From: Glandiceps talaboti
Lineage: Eukaryota; Hemichordata; Enteropneusta; Spengelidae
DNA length: 64,000 nt
Assembly: GCF_964340395.1 (NCBI RefSeq)
Contig: NC_135551.1
Span: 27,199,380 to 27,263,379, forward strand
Direction: 5' to 3'
Shown: positions 46,827-57,146 of the stretch, piece by piece
How positions within the stretch are numbered: the stretch's first letter is position 1
Layout: the number at the start of each line of letters is the position of its first letter
Translations under genes and position numbers: made by a program
The notes under the pieces: model-generated
What the model was told of the DNA's origin: nothing
Seen by the model: the letters and a program-made list of their open reading frames with translations, nothing else
Database searches by the model: none

Positions 46827-49032
46827 CGAATTTATGATATATGTTTTCCACCTTGTCACCTGACCTGTGCGTCACAATAGGATACAAAGAAACATATCCT
46901 TTTAGGTAGATACAGTTAACTCTTGAGATAATTAATATTACAATAGTTAAAGGTACCTACAAATAATGACGTCATCGGTGAAACTACAGTATAACGACAG
47001 TGTTGGTATCCGTTCTTGGTTGGTTTCAAATCATGTGATCGAATATGGACCTTCTACATATTTTAAATCCCTGTTGTTGTTATCCACTACTAACTTCAGC
47101 AGCAAGGAGCTCTCACACGCTGCACAAACTTTATAACTTTTCATGGTCAACACCGGTAGAGGATTGCTAATCCTGTACATGTCAAACAATGTGTCAATAT
47201 GTTGACAGTTAGATTTAAAGAGTATAAATATGATATATGTTGAACATAAAAGTATGTGACAAAATGTAGTCAAAAACATAAAATCATCGCATATGCTAAA
47301 ATTTTAAGTGTGTTATATTCCATGCTAAAACTATTACATGTAGTATGACATGCTGACGTAATCTAGTATCAGTGGATATCATATCTCTAATACATAGACT
47401 TCCATGAGTGTACCGTGATTGGGGGTGGGGGTGGGGGACATCCAGTGTTGACACTATCTTGATTACAGTGATTATAGCATTTAAACAATGTATCACTGTC
47501 ACCCACAAAACCACATTATTTCTGTTTATCATAGTTTGCCGATTTGTTTAATATATTTGACTTGTCATTTCCTATTTTTGGCTCACGATCTGTACCCCGG
47601 TTCATATTTGTCATGATTAAAGAATGTACAAACTCGACTTCTTATTGACAAGCAAGCTTCCTGTTTCATCATAAACTTATAGTTTTACTTCTCTGTTTTG
47701 TAAACTAAACACATTATTTTTAGTACCACACTGTTATGTTCCCCCTTTCACTCCTGTGAGATATACTCATCTCCTCATACCACAACTATAACAAATGATT
47801 TACTGCATGGTTGTCAGCAGCTATTTGACTGACATGTTCTGATATTATGATAAAATGGTGGCAGTGGTGGGATGTCACGGTTGCAGCAGTGGGATGTGGA
47901 ACCTGTGGCAGCGATGGGATGCCAAAATCGCAATATAATGTAAAAGCGTTTCTATTTTTCAATAATTAAAAAAATATTATTCAAAAGCACTCCATAAACA
48001 ATCATTATGGTAAAAAATGAAATAAACAAGCCTTATGGTAAAAAATCAAGACTGATTAAAAAATAATGACAACATTTTAGAAAATGACTACAGGGAGTAT
48101 AACACAGTCGATACAGTGTATAACTCTTGAAACGGTATGTTTTAATGTAAGATCTCACGATTTAACAATTCCGACGTCATCGATCACCTTCAGTTCCTTT
48201 GGGATAGAGTTCCAAAGTCTCGGTCCAGATATGACGACAGTTCTGTCATCAAGTTTGTTGAATGACCGTGGTACTATAAAATTGGAACTACAGTTATTTT
48301 ATAAATTGTAATAAGTAGTACAGTTAACAAATAGTAGCGACGGAACAAAAACGTTCAAGAAAAATAGAAGAAAAAAAAACCCCGACTCAATATCAAAACT
48401 ATCATTGCCGCGAACCCCCCCCCTGAAATCTGAGCGCTCCCTACCCTGCTCCCTACTATATGTGGTAATGGTATACGTCACAAGGAGTCCTTGTGTCTGT
48501 GCCCCGATGAACTAATCTCCCCTTCTCAAAAATATTTGTCTTTAGTCTCTAGCCCCTATTCCACAAAATGTAACATACACGTGTTTGTGGGGGTCTCATT
48601 CCAACACGTGTGTTGACCGATAAGAAATCATAACATTGTACTACGATATGTGTCTGGAGAAGTTAAATGTGCAACAAACGAAACTACTCTGCGGATTAAT
48701 ACAATATTTATTCGCACTAAAAATGGAGGGAATCCGCTAATAGAATACATAGTCTTCGGATAAAATCGTATAAAATGACAATTATGAAGATAAGAAATTA
48801 TTGTTACGCCACAATATTGATATCAAAGGTGAAAAAATAACATAAAATTTTAGCACTATATTTTGTTTACGCGTTGTCGTACATTGTTTATACCATCTGC
48901 TATTTGGTTTCTCGTGTGAACGGATGTATGGATGAATCACGTTAGACGTCTTGTGTAGAAATTACTGTACTAACTTAACCTCAGTTGAATATTCACCATA
49001 ATAATAATGGTTTTCACTTAGCAGGCAATATA
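46827..49032. other. Divergent intergenic region between TLR and MBTPS2
   Basis: Contains the upstream region of the TLR, a decayed LINE tail (48120-48300), a short GTGGGATG-type imperfect repeat (about 47863-47925), a C run (about 48414-48423) and, close to 49033, the MBTPS2 promoter, with no evident TATA box. No gene is supported. Confidence 0.5.
48120..48300 (-). mobile_element. Decayed 3' end of a non-LTR retrotransposon ORF (CR1/Jockey-like)
   Basis: The minus strand translates to FIVPRSFNKLDDRTVVISGP followed by RLWNSIPKELKV, then VKS, an in-frame TGA, and DLTLKH. The pattern (L/I)VPR...R...SGPRLWNS(I/L)P...(F/V)KSxLK is the characteristic C-terminal tail of many animal LINE ORF2 proteins. 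Only about 55 codons remain; the reverse transcriptase core is absent. Confidence 0.65.
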
Positions 49033-52000
49033 ATGATGCAGACTACATGGGTAGCGTTGTTGCTGGGATTTTGGTCTGCCCTCTATCTCCTGGACATTTT
49101 CCTTCGGGTGAGGAATTGCATCATTTCGTCTGTTTTGGAGATCAATGTTTATACATGTAAATGACTCATACATTATGTCATGGGACAAGCTTGAAAGGGA
49201 GAAAGTTTTCTGTAGATGATCGGTTGTATTTAGAATGTGTTCAACCAATCTCAATTGCATTGTTTGAAATGTCATCCAGTACATTGGGAAATCTCAAGCT
49301 TTTAATATGTTGAAATGTTTATTCAGGCTACAGTACAGGCTATCAATGGTAGAGGGACTGTATTTGGGCGTTGATTCTGACCATACAGTCCCTGTCCAAT
49401 GAAACACCGTGTATGTCAGTTCAAGCTTTGTGAAATCTTAAAACGTTTGTAAAATTTGAGGTGTAAAGATCACATTATCTCTTCCTCGTTCATATTATTA
49501 TCTCAAGTTCAAGCACTTGCAAAACGCTAGAACCCCCTACTCAGTTCCCCCTCCACGATCCCCTCTCAACACCACCACATTTATTGTCCTAACTACCTAA
49601 ATCTAAAAGTTAGTGATTTTCAATATTTAAATTTTTTTCAATAATTTTTTTAATAAAAGTAGTGAAACTGAACCCCCACCCCACCCCACCCCAGCATAAT
49701 TGCTCAGCCGTTATCTATTCCACTTGTCTTGAGATTGTCCATTGACAAACAAGATAAAGTATTCATATACATTTGTTATTTTTAGGAGTAACATTTGTTA
49801 TGCTGCAGCTTGCCTCCTGGAAAATATCTGTCAATCTTTATTTTTATATCACATGGTACATAGTGCAATTGACGGACCAGTGGAATATTCAGTTTCACAT
49901 ACTGCAGCTTTTTATACATATGGTCACTAGATTAATCCTCTTTCTGAGGGGTATTTAATTGAATTATACACACGAAAACCTACAAGTTGAGAAAAACAGG
50001 ATAATTTTTTTTTGTATGTGTATCTTCCTCAGTCTTATAGAAAATGTGCCAGACGCTACTTGGACTTTGAGGAGAGTTATGGTGTTACAGTTGGGATAGG
50101 ACAAGTGCGATGGTACTCGACATGTTTGAATCGTGCATTTATAAAGATTGGCCAAAGTAATCAGGTTCTACTACAAGGATGGTTTACACTGGGTATATGG
50201 TTTGGTTTAGTTGCCATGGTTTCCTCCATTGCTGTCCTCATTTACATGTTAGCAAAAACATTCTTACAAGAATCACCTGCTCAGCAAGTGTTAACACCTG
50301 TCGTAAGTATAACTATATCAGATTGTTTGACAGCACTGATACATTTTGTATGTATAACTATATCAGATTGTTTGACAGCACTGATACATTTTGTAAGTAT
50401 AACTATATCAGATTGTTTGACAGCACTGATACATTTTGTAAGTATAACTATATCAGATTGTTTGACAGCACTGATACATTTTGTAAGTATAACTATATCA
50501 GATTGTTTGACAGCACTGATACATTTTGTAAGTATAACTATATCAGATTGTTTGACAGCACTGATACATTTTGTAAGTATAACTATATCAGATTGTTTGA
50601 CAGCACTGATACATTTTGTAAGTATAACTATATCAGATTGTTTGACAGCACTGATACATTTTGTAAGTATAACTATATCAGATTGTTTGACAGCACTGAT
50701 ACATTTTGTAAGTATAACTATATCAGATTGTTTGACAGCACTGATACATTTTGTAAGATAGTGGCAACCTGGTAAAATACAACTATATAGTTTTGTTGTC
50801 CTTGTAAGTTTTATAAACTGTTATTTATAGCCTATAATATACTAGGAATTTCCACTGTCTAATGGATTCTAATTTATAATATCTATCCTACAGTGATGAA
50901 GACTGACTGTTTACAGTCAAGAGCTCTCAGCTTATCAAATTCTATTGTGTCTGTTTGTTAAATGATTCAGTTGTTTTCAGCAGAATGGCTGCTATATCTA
51001 GGATATAAGATAGTGTTATGATGTTCAGGCTGATAGGGTGATATGACAAATCTGATTTTACAGACTAGGCTATACCATGCTATAACGGTCCTTGAGAGAA
51101 TGCTGTATTCCGATTGGCTGTATTGTTTGTTTGTAATTGCATTTCAAACTGAAAGCATTTCAAACTGTTTTCAAGTTTAAAAACATTTTTTGTCAAATTT
51201 TTTTTTTCAACATCACAAATAATGTAATGTATATCAACTGATTTATTTTTTATGACCATGTTTGTTTTTCAGATGCCAGGAGTGAATTTACCAATGAGTC
51301 AGATGTTTTATTATTTTCTTACCTTGGTTGTTTGTGGTGTACTTCATGAGTTTGGTCATGCTATAGCTGCTGTAAGGTAGGTTGACTAGAATGGTTCTGA
51401 ACCTACACCAAACCTGTCAGTTGAATAGTAGTTTACTGAGTATAAAGATTGGTATTGAATGACAAAAAGTCATATTACCTGTAAATGTTGTTTTGCCAAC
51501 TGTGGTTGAGAGGCTTTTGCAAATTGTGTTTTTGCTTTATAATGTCACACATTGTGTAAGTTATGTAAATGTGGCATAGTTGGTGCATGTATACCACTCC
51601 CCTATTCATGTTTTTGATGTAGATGATGGGTTTATGTGGATGTACTGTACTGTACTCTATCAGTAATTCATGTGTTTATCACCTTCTTGATGCATATTGT
51701 AATATGACAGAACCCCATGACATGCGAGTGCAAGCATAACATACTTGGAGTATTTGAACAAGTGCTTGCAGTGCTCTCTGCAGCCATACTATCATGAGTG
51801 CAGCAAGTGAAAGTGCAGTAGAAAACTGTAGCAAGTGAAAGTGCAGTAGAAAACACTGCAAGCATGAGTGCAAATACCCAGAGCACCTACACTGGAACTT
51901 AGGTGGAATGGGGTTCTCTTACTACATGTATTACTTATGTTTATCTGAAAAAGCAAATTTCCATAAAAATGACACTGTATGGTCATGCGCTTTCAAATAC

Positions 52001-55000
52001 AACAAACATTTGTGCTTATCATTTGCATGCAGGTATATAATGTTTCCAGTATTGCACTGCAGTGCAAACATCACTAGTATGCACATGCACCAAGTAATCA
52101 CTGGTATGGATGTAATGGTACATAACATGTTATGCTTATAAATATTAACTGAAAAATAAGAAAAAAAATTATTCTTTATAAGCCAATGAAAATATCTGGA
52201 GTCATTAAGTACAAAGACGACAATGTGATCCATCTTCTTCTTAAAGGAAGAGGTTGCTGACATAGTTGACAGCGTGATTTATTTTGTTATTTCAGGGAGC
52301 AAGTACGTGTCAATGGTTTTGGTGTGTTTCTATTCTTGATATATCCAGGAGCCTATGTAGATCTCTACACTGATCATTTACATGCAATATCACCTCTAAG
52401 ACAACTAAGGATTTACTGTGCTGGAGTCTGGCATAATTTTATCATTGTTATTGTTGGTATATTTATACTGACCTATTTACCAATCATATTACTGCCATTT
52501 TACACAACTGGATATGGTGCAATAGTTACACGTGTCACAGAGGTATGTGTACAACCTTACATATTTGTTATGAAAGTATCAATTGTTCAGTCTTTTTAGC
52601 CTCAAAAGGGGCTATTACTTTGGGTTTCATTCATGCGTTAATCTGTCCATCCATTTATGCATGCATGCATTCTCATATCTCTGGCATGCACCAACCAGGT
52701 ATGATTACCGTAGAGACAGAATTTTGACTTTAACCTTCATTTTCAAGGTCAAACATAAATTTGTACAATAAACTTTACCATACAACAAACCAGTTTGGGG
52801 ACTGCGTCTTCTATGAAGGCTTGTTCTATTTGTCTGACTCTCTCGCTCTGTCTCCCTCTATCTGTGTGTGTATATCTTTGGCAGTCACTGTCTGTCTTTC
52901 TTGGTGTCTCTGGGTCTGTGCCACTCTGTCTCTCCATGTCTGTCAATCTCTCTCCATCTCTCTCATACACATTAGTTAATGCATCAAATTCATATAAACA
53001 AAAAGTGTATTTATAATTTTTTTGTCATAAACATATGAAAAAACTAACATTCAGGTCTTTCCATCCATTTTTCATATTAATAGAATTCCCCTGTGTATGG
53101 AGATAGAGGATTAAGCCGTGGATTCAAGCTGTTAAATATGAATGGATGCAGTATAAATTACATAGAAGACTGGGCTACATGTATTCAAGATGTTATTCAT
53201 CAACCAACCAAGGGATATTGTATGTCTGCAGACGAGATCCAAAACTTAAATACAGCTAAGTCAGGTAATACAGCTAAGTCAGGTAATACAGCTAAGTCAG
53301 GTAATACAGCTAAGTCAGGTAATACAGCTAAATCAGATAATACAGCTAAATCAGGTAATACAGCTAAGTCACGTAATACAGCTAAGTCAGGTAATACAGC
53401 TAAATCAGGTAATACAGCTAAGTCAGTTAATACAGCTAAATCAGGTAATGCAGCTAAGTCACGTAATACAGCTAAGTCAGGTAATACAGCTAAATCTGGT
53501 AATACAGCTAAATCAGGTAATACAGCTAAGTCAGGTAATACAGCTAAGTCAGGTAATACAGCTAAGTCAGGTAATACAGCTAAATCAGGTAATACAGCTA
53601 AGTCAGGTAATACAGCTAAATCAGGTAATACAGCTAAATCAGGTAATGCAAAAAATTCATGTAGTACAGCAGAGTTGGGCCAAAAATTCAACTATTATAA
53701 TTTGTTGACAAATAATTTATACTGTATATTTATACTATTTACACATGGGCATCAAGACAGAGTATACAATGCCATCAATGACAATTGATTCAGCTAATTA
53801 GAAAGAATACTGTTTCCATTGATGGTTTGGTAATTTTTCAGCTGGCAAACTTTATAAAAAAAATATTTTTAAAATTATGCTGTACTACTTGAGCTTCAAA
53901 TAATATTTATCTCCATATCTCTTTTAGTCATCAAAGCACCTGATGGGTCAATGCAGTGCTGTTCAAATACGTCATTGTCTGATTTGTGTTTTATTTACTC
54001 CAGTAAAGAACTGACTGATAAGGTAAGATTTGTGTTTTATTTACTCCAGTAAAGAATTAACTGAAAAGGTAAAGTTAGTGTTTTATTTACTCTAGTAAAG
54101 AACTGACTGGATAGGTAAGGTTTGTGTTTTATTTACTCCAGTAAAGAACTGACTGAAAAGGTATGATTTGTGATTTATTTACTCCAGTAAAGAACTGACT
54201 GAAAAGGTAGGATTTGTGATTTATTTACTCCAGTAAAGAACTGACTGAAAACATGAGATGTCTCTTTAAAATGTTAAATCCTAATATCTATAATCATTTG
54301 AATAGTAAATCAATCAAACAGCTTCATATACTTAATATATAGGAAGCATACATATAATTTTTTTTAATGGTGAAATGATCAGTATAGCACACCATTTTGA
54401 TGTACATAGTCAAATGCCTTCATATATTTTCAGAAGTGTGGACTCATAGAAGTCAATTCTGGGACTTTGTTTGTATTTTAATGATTGCTACATATGAGAT
54501 ACAAAAGAATTCCTATTTCCTAATAACGCTTTTCTCACAATTACAGAAATATGCTTGCATAGCTGCTCGTCCAGTGACAGACAGACTTTCATGTAAAACA
54601 TTCAGAGATTGTCTAGTCTTTAGAGATATGAGGTGTCTCTACCCATCCTTACCAAATAATACATATCTAGTCAGAGTTATACATGATAGTGGACCTGCAT
54701 TGCTGTATGTAGGAGATCCCTATCTTTTGCTTTATACAGGTAAGTCTCAACAAAATCCCTGGTACCTACAGTCAATTCCACACAAAGTTACAATGGCCTT
54801 CAAATGTTTTACTGTAGATTATAAGGTTTAAGTGGCCATGTGGATGAAAATTGGGTATTTATTTTGGATTTTGAATTTAGGAAACAATTTATCATGACTT
54901 CTTAGTTAAAAAATCAATGTGAAACAACAGTGACCAAGTCTGTGTTTGTAACTCAGAAACTTGCAAAAAATCGATAAATGTGTAAAAATCATTGTTATTG

Positions 55001-56604
55001 TATGTGCAATAGCAAACCCCTTTTACACATTTTTTTTGCACTGTATTGAGTTACAAACACAGACTTGGTCACTGTTGTTTCACATTGATGTTTCAAGTAA
55101 GAAGCCATGATAAAATTGTTTCCTAAATTAAAAGTCCAAAATAAATACCCAATTCTAATCCATATGACCACTTTAACAGTCTGCTTTGTTGATTATAGAT
55201 CTTCACTGACCATGTCTTTGACTCAATTTTGGTTAATGTAAATTATATGCTGCTGTGAAAACTAATTGGTATTACAAGGGTATAAAAGATCCTTGCAATG
55301 ATGGAAGCCTTACCATAGAATCAGTTCATATGAATATTTTGTTTAAACCAAAATTGTTCCTTCTTTTTCAGTCAGCATCAGTGGTTATGTACCTAAATAT
55401 AACTTTCTACCTCTGGATTTACCAAATATGGTCGAAACATTATGCAAGTATCCTTTGATTGGTTGGTGTATTCTGCAGACACCATTTCCTTTACTCAAGA
55501 GACATTGTTGTCTAATGAACCATTTTATGAACAAAAGCACAAACATTAAATCTACACCAGCATTATTATTATTTTTTCAATCAGATAACAAACAATATAG
55601 TCTGCAAAAATTGTTGAAATACCAATGATTAGACATTGCACGTGTTAATCAAGGGTCAGTTTTATATATAAACAGGTCAGTAACAGTCCAAAAACAGAGT
55701 TTAAAACATGATCTTATTTTAGTTTAAAAGACAATGCCTAAAAGCTAATCCCTACAAGAGCGCCCTCAACGTGCCAAAAGAACATTTTTTTATTGTCTAT
55801 AAGTTGTAACTCTAGAAATTAATCATTATACAGTATGATGTATACAGCTGCACACATATATTTACCCATAGGTGATTCAATACTGTTCAGTGTGTATGAT
55901 ATGAGTAAGTCATTATATCCAACAAAAGCACTTTCAAAAAATAGTCCAGTTGCTGCCAGTGCAACTTTTAATCAGAACAAGAAACTGATAAAATGAGCAT
56001 TTTTAAAGGAAAGATGCCACTCCTGGAAATAAATATATTGTCATAAACTTTCGGTTCTCAGGAGAGTCATTTCATGATTTTACATCACATGGATTTCTTG
56101 TGATTACAAAGAAACATCAAATTGAAACTCTTCATTGTTCTAGCATTGGTCCACTGTTAGCTCATCAACATATGCACATGTATTAGATGAACAATAAATA
56201 TTCATGACTCCTAAGTACTTATTACCTTCAGATAAGTAGAATACTACAGGTGCTTTTCAGGACACAACAACATGTACCTTAAAAAAATTGTTTCAACTCG
56301 GCTTATAGGAGGACTGTGGCCTATTAAAACTCTTCTGACATGTGATTCTTACTATTTGTTATGTTTCCTTAATTCTTTGATCAGATACATGATCTCGTTA
56401 TCAGGGGCATTGGCTATGTTAAACTCTGTTCCATGCTATGCTTTGGATGGACAATGGATACTCACTGCCTTTATTGAACACATTTTCCAAAAATCTATAC
56501 GAAAAATTGAAGACAGACATTTTCTCACAAATTGTATTCTACTTGTTGGTACTTTTGTCCTAGTAGCAAATATTTTATTGGCAATGTGGACGTTCTTTAG
56601 GTAG
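49033..56604 (+). CDS. MBTPS2: Membrane-bound transcription factor site-2 protease (S2P)
   Basis: Nine exons: 49033-49107, 50033-50302, 51273-51376, 52296-52542, 53084-53264, 53928-54022, 54547-54739, 55372-55447, 56385-56604; all join in phase, 486 residues. S2P is a Golgi intramembrane zinc metalloprotease that makes the second cut in SREBP and ATF6 to free their transcription-factor domains. The zinc motif HEFGH is at 140-144 and the third zinc ligand is in LDGQ (Asp435). Exon 1 reads [20 protein letters not shown], matching the first helix of the human protein. The [10 protein letters not shown] and [12 protein letters not shown] blocks are near-identical to human. The human poly-Ser stretch is absent, which explains most of the length difference (human 519). 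Introns 2, 5 and 6 start with tandem arrays that copy the donor; I placed exon ends at the first donor, which keeps phase and homology. Confidence 0.96.
50303..50757 (+). repeat. MBTPS2 intron 2 donor array, 10 x 45 bp, almost perfect
   Basis: Starting exactly at the donor GT, a 45-bp unit beginning GTAAGTATAACTATATCAGA and ending CACTGATACATTTT repeats ten times, then a partial GTAAG. Only one base differs that I can see (GTATGT in copy 2). Each unit starts with a near-consensus donor. The unit is 15 codons with no stop ([15 protein letters not shown]), so the frame stays open through the array. Confidence 0.97.
52594..52975. repeat. Repeat-like and low-complexity stretch in MBTPS2 intron 4
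   Basis: TTTTTAGCCTCAAAAGGGGC begins a stretch that looks like a dispersed element, but there is no second copy in the window. From about 52820 the sequence is C/T-rich (TCTCTCGCTCTGTCTCCCTC type). ORFs on both strands here are low-complexity artefacts. Confidence 0.35.
53249..53644 (+). repeat. MBTPS2 exon 5 array, 22 x 18 bp coding NTAKSG
   Basis: The 18-bp unit AATACAGCTAAGTCAGGT repeats 22 times with a few substitutions (G changed to D, R or V in 4-5 copies), then decays. The exon ends inside copy 1 (G at 53264) and joins exon 6 in phase, but nearly every copy ends CAG-GTAATA, a possible donor, and each step adds six residues in frame. The open frame runs on to 53788. Confidence 0.95.
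53981..54256 (+). repeat. MBTPS2 exon 6 donor array, 6 x 46 bp
   Basis: The unit starts GATTTGTGTTTTATTTACTC, continues CAGTAAAGAACTGACTG and ends AAAAGGTAA. Copy 1 is the true exon end plus donor (GT at 54023). Donors in the later copies read GTAAAG, GTAAGG, GTATGA and GTAGGA; the last copy has none. Each unit also holds a T-rich tract ending CAG, an acceptor-like site, so one unit has the parts of a mini-exon. 46 bp does not keep frame. Confidence 0.93.
54827..55176. mobile_element. Palindromic fold-back MITE, family B copy 2
   Basis: Same plan as 5020-5371: TTAAGTGGCCATGTGGATGA at the left is mirrored by ATCCATATGACCACTTTAA at the right. The arms share AATCAATGTGAAACAACA and CCAAGTCTGTGTTTGTAACT, with a central AT-rich part containing TGTGTAAAA / TTTTACACA. 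In MBTPS2 intron 7. Confidence 0.75.
56003..56262. repeat. Dispersed repeat family D copy 2
   Basis: Partner of 40105-40382 with the same order of conserved blocks (GCCACTCCTGGAAATAAAT, GAGAGTCATTTCATGATTT, AAATTGAAACT, ATTAGATGAAC). In MBTPS2 intron 8, about 120 bases upstream of the last exon. Confidence 0.65.
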
Positions 56605-56896
56605 CATTGTATGATGGGAGAAGTGAAGTCAGAAGACCAAGAACACGGTGGAAGATACATCTCTATTGTGTGTAGAAACTGATTGGTTCAACATATGATG
56701 TTGTCCCATGATGTCGTGGGGCAGTATATACTATGACAGAACCCAATGATGCAAGAGTGATAGTGTGGTTTACCCAGGGTATTTGCACATACCAATTCTA
56801 TCTAAAAACCTAGTGTCAACTGCTGTATATTGTAGAAAGTGAAATTGTGGTGTTTAACTTCTGATGACTGTACTATTGTAATCATAGTATAACTGA

Positions 56897-57146
56897 ATAG
56901 GGAACTTGCAATCCAGACTGAGCATGCTCAGATGCAAAGGACTATGGGATTATCTGTGGTTATTGTAATACCTAATCTGGAGCTACGGATAAAATAAACC
57001 TCCCACAAAGATCAGAGTGACTATGAATTGATCATTCGTGGTTATAAACAATGTAACAATATCGTTTACAATGCTTATTGATTAGTATTTATTATCATAT
57101 TTTCCATGATGCAACATTCAACATGGCGGGTTTGCAAGTTCCCTAT
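56897..57146 (+). mobile_element. MITE family C copy 2, 250 bp, in MBTPS2 3' region
   Basis: ATAGGGAACTTGCAA (56897-56911) and its exact inverse (57132-57146) bound a 250-bp element matching 34731-34980. It contains AATAAA at 56993-56998, the first canonical poly(A) signal I find after the MBTPS2 stop codon, so the transposon may supply the mRNA 3' end. Confidence 0.85.

Noticed and set aside
50303-50757. Regular direct repeats that might look like a CRISPR array
   Set aside because: The units are contiguous with no unique spacers, the genome is eukaryotic, and the array begins exactly at a splice donor.
50179-50775. 198-codon ORF in another frame over MBTPS2 exon 2 and its array
   Set aside because: The 45-bp unit is a multiple of three, so all frames without a stop stay open; only the 50033 frame matches S2P.
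53200-53691. 163-codon minus-strand ORF (LPDLAV repeats) and an out-of-frame plus-strand ORF
   Set aside because: Shadows of the 18-bp NTAKSG array; the plus-strand frame continues conserved S2P sequence.
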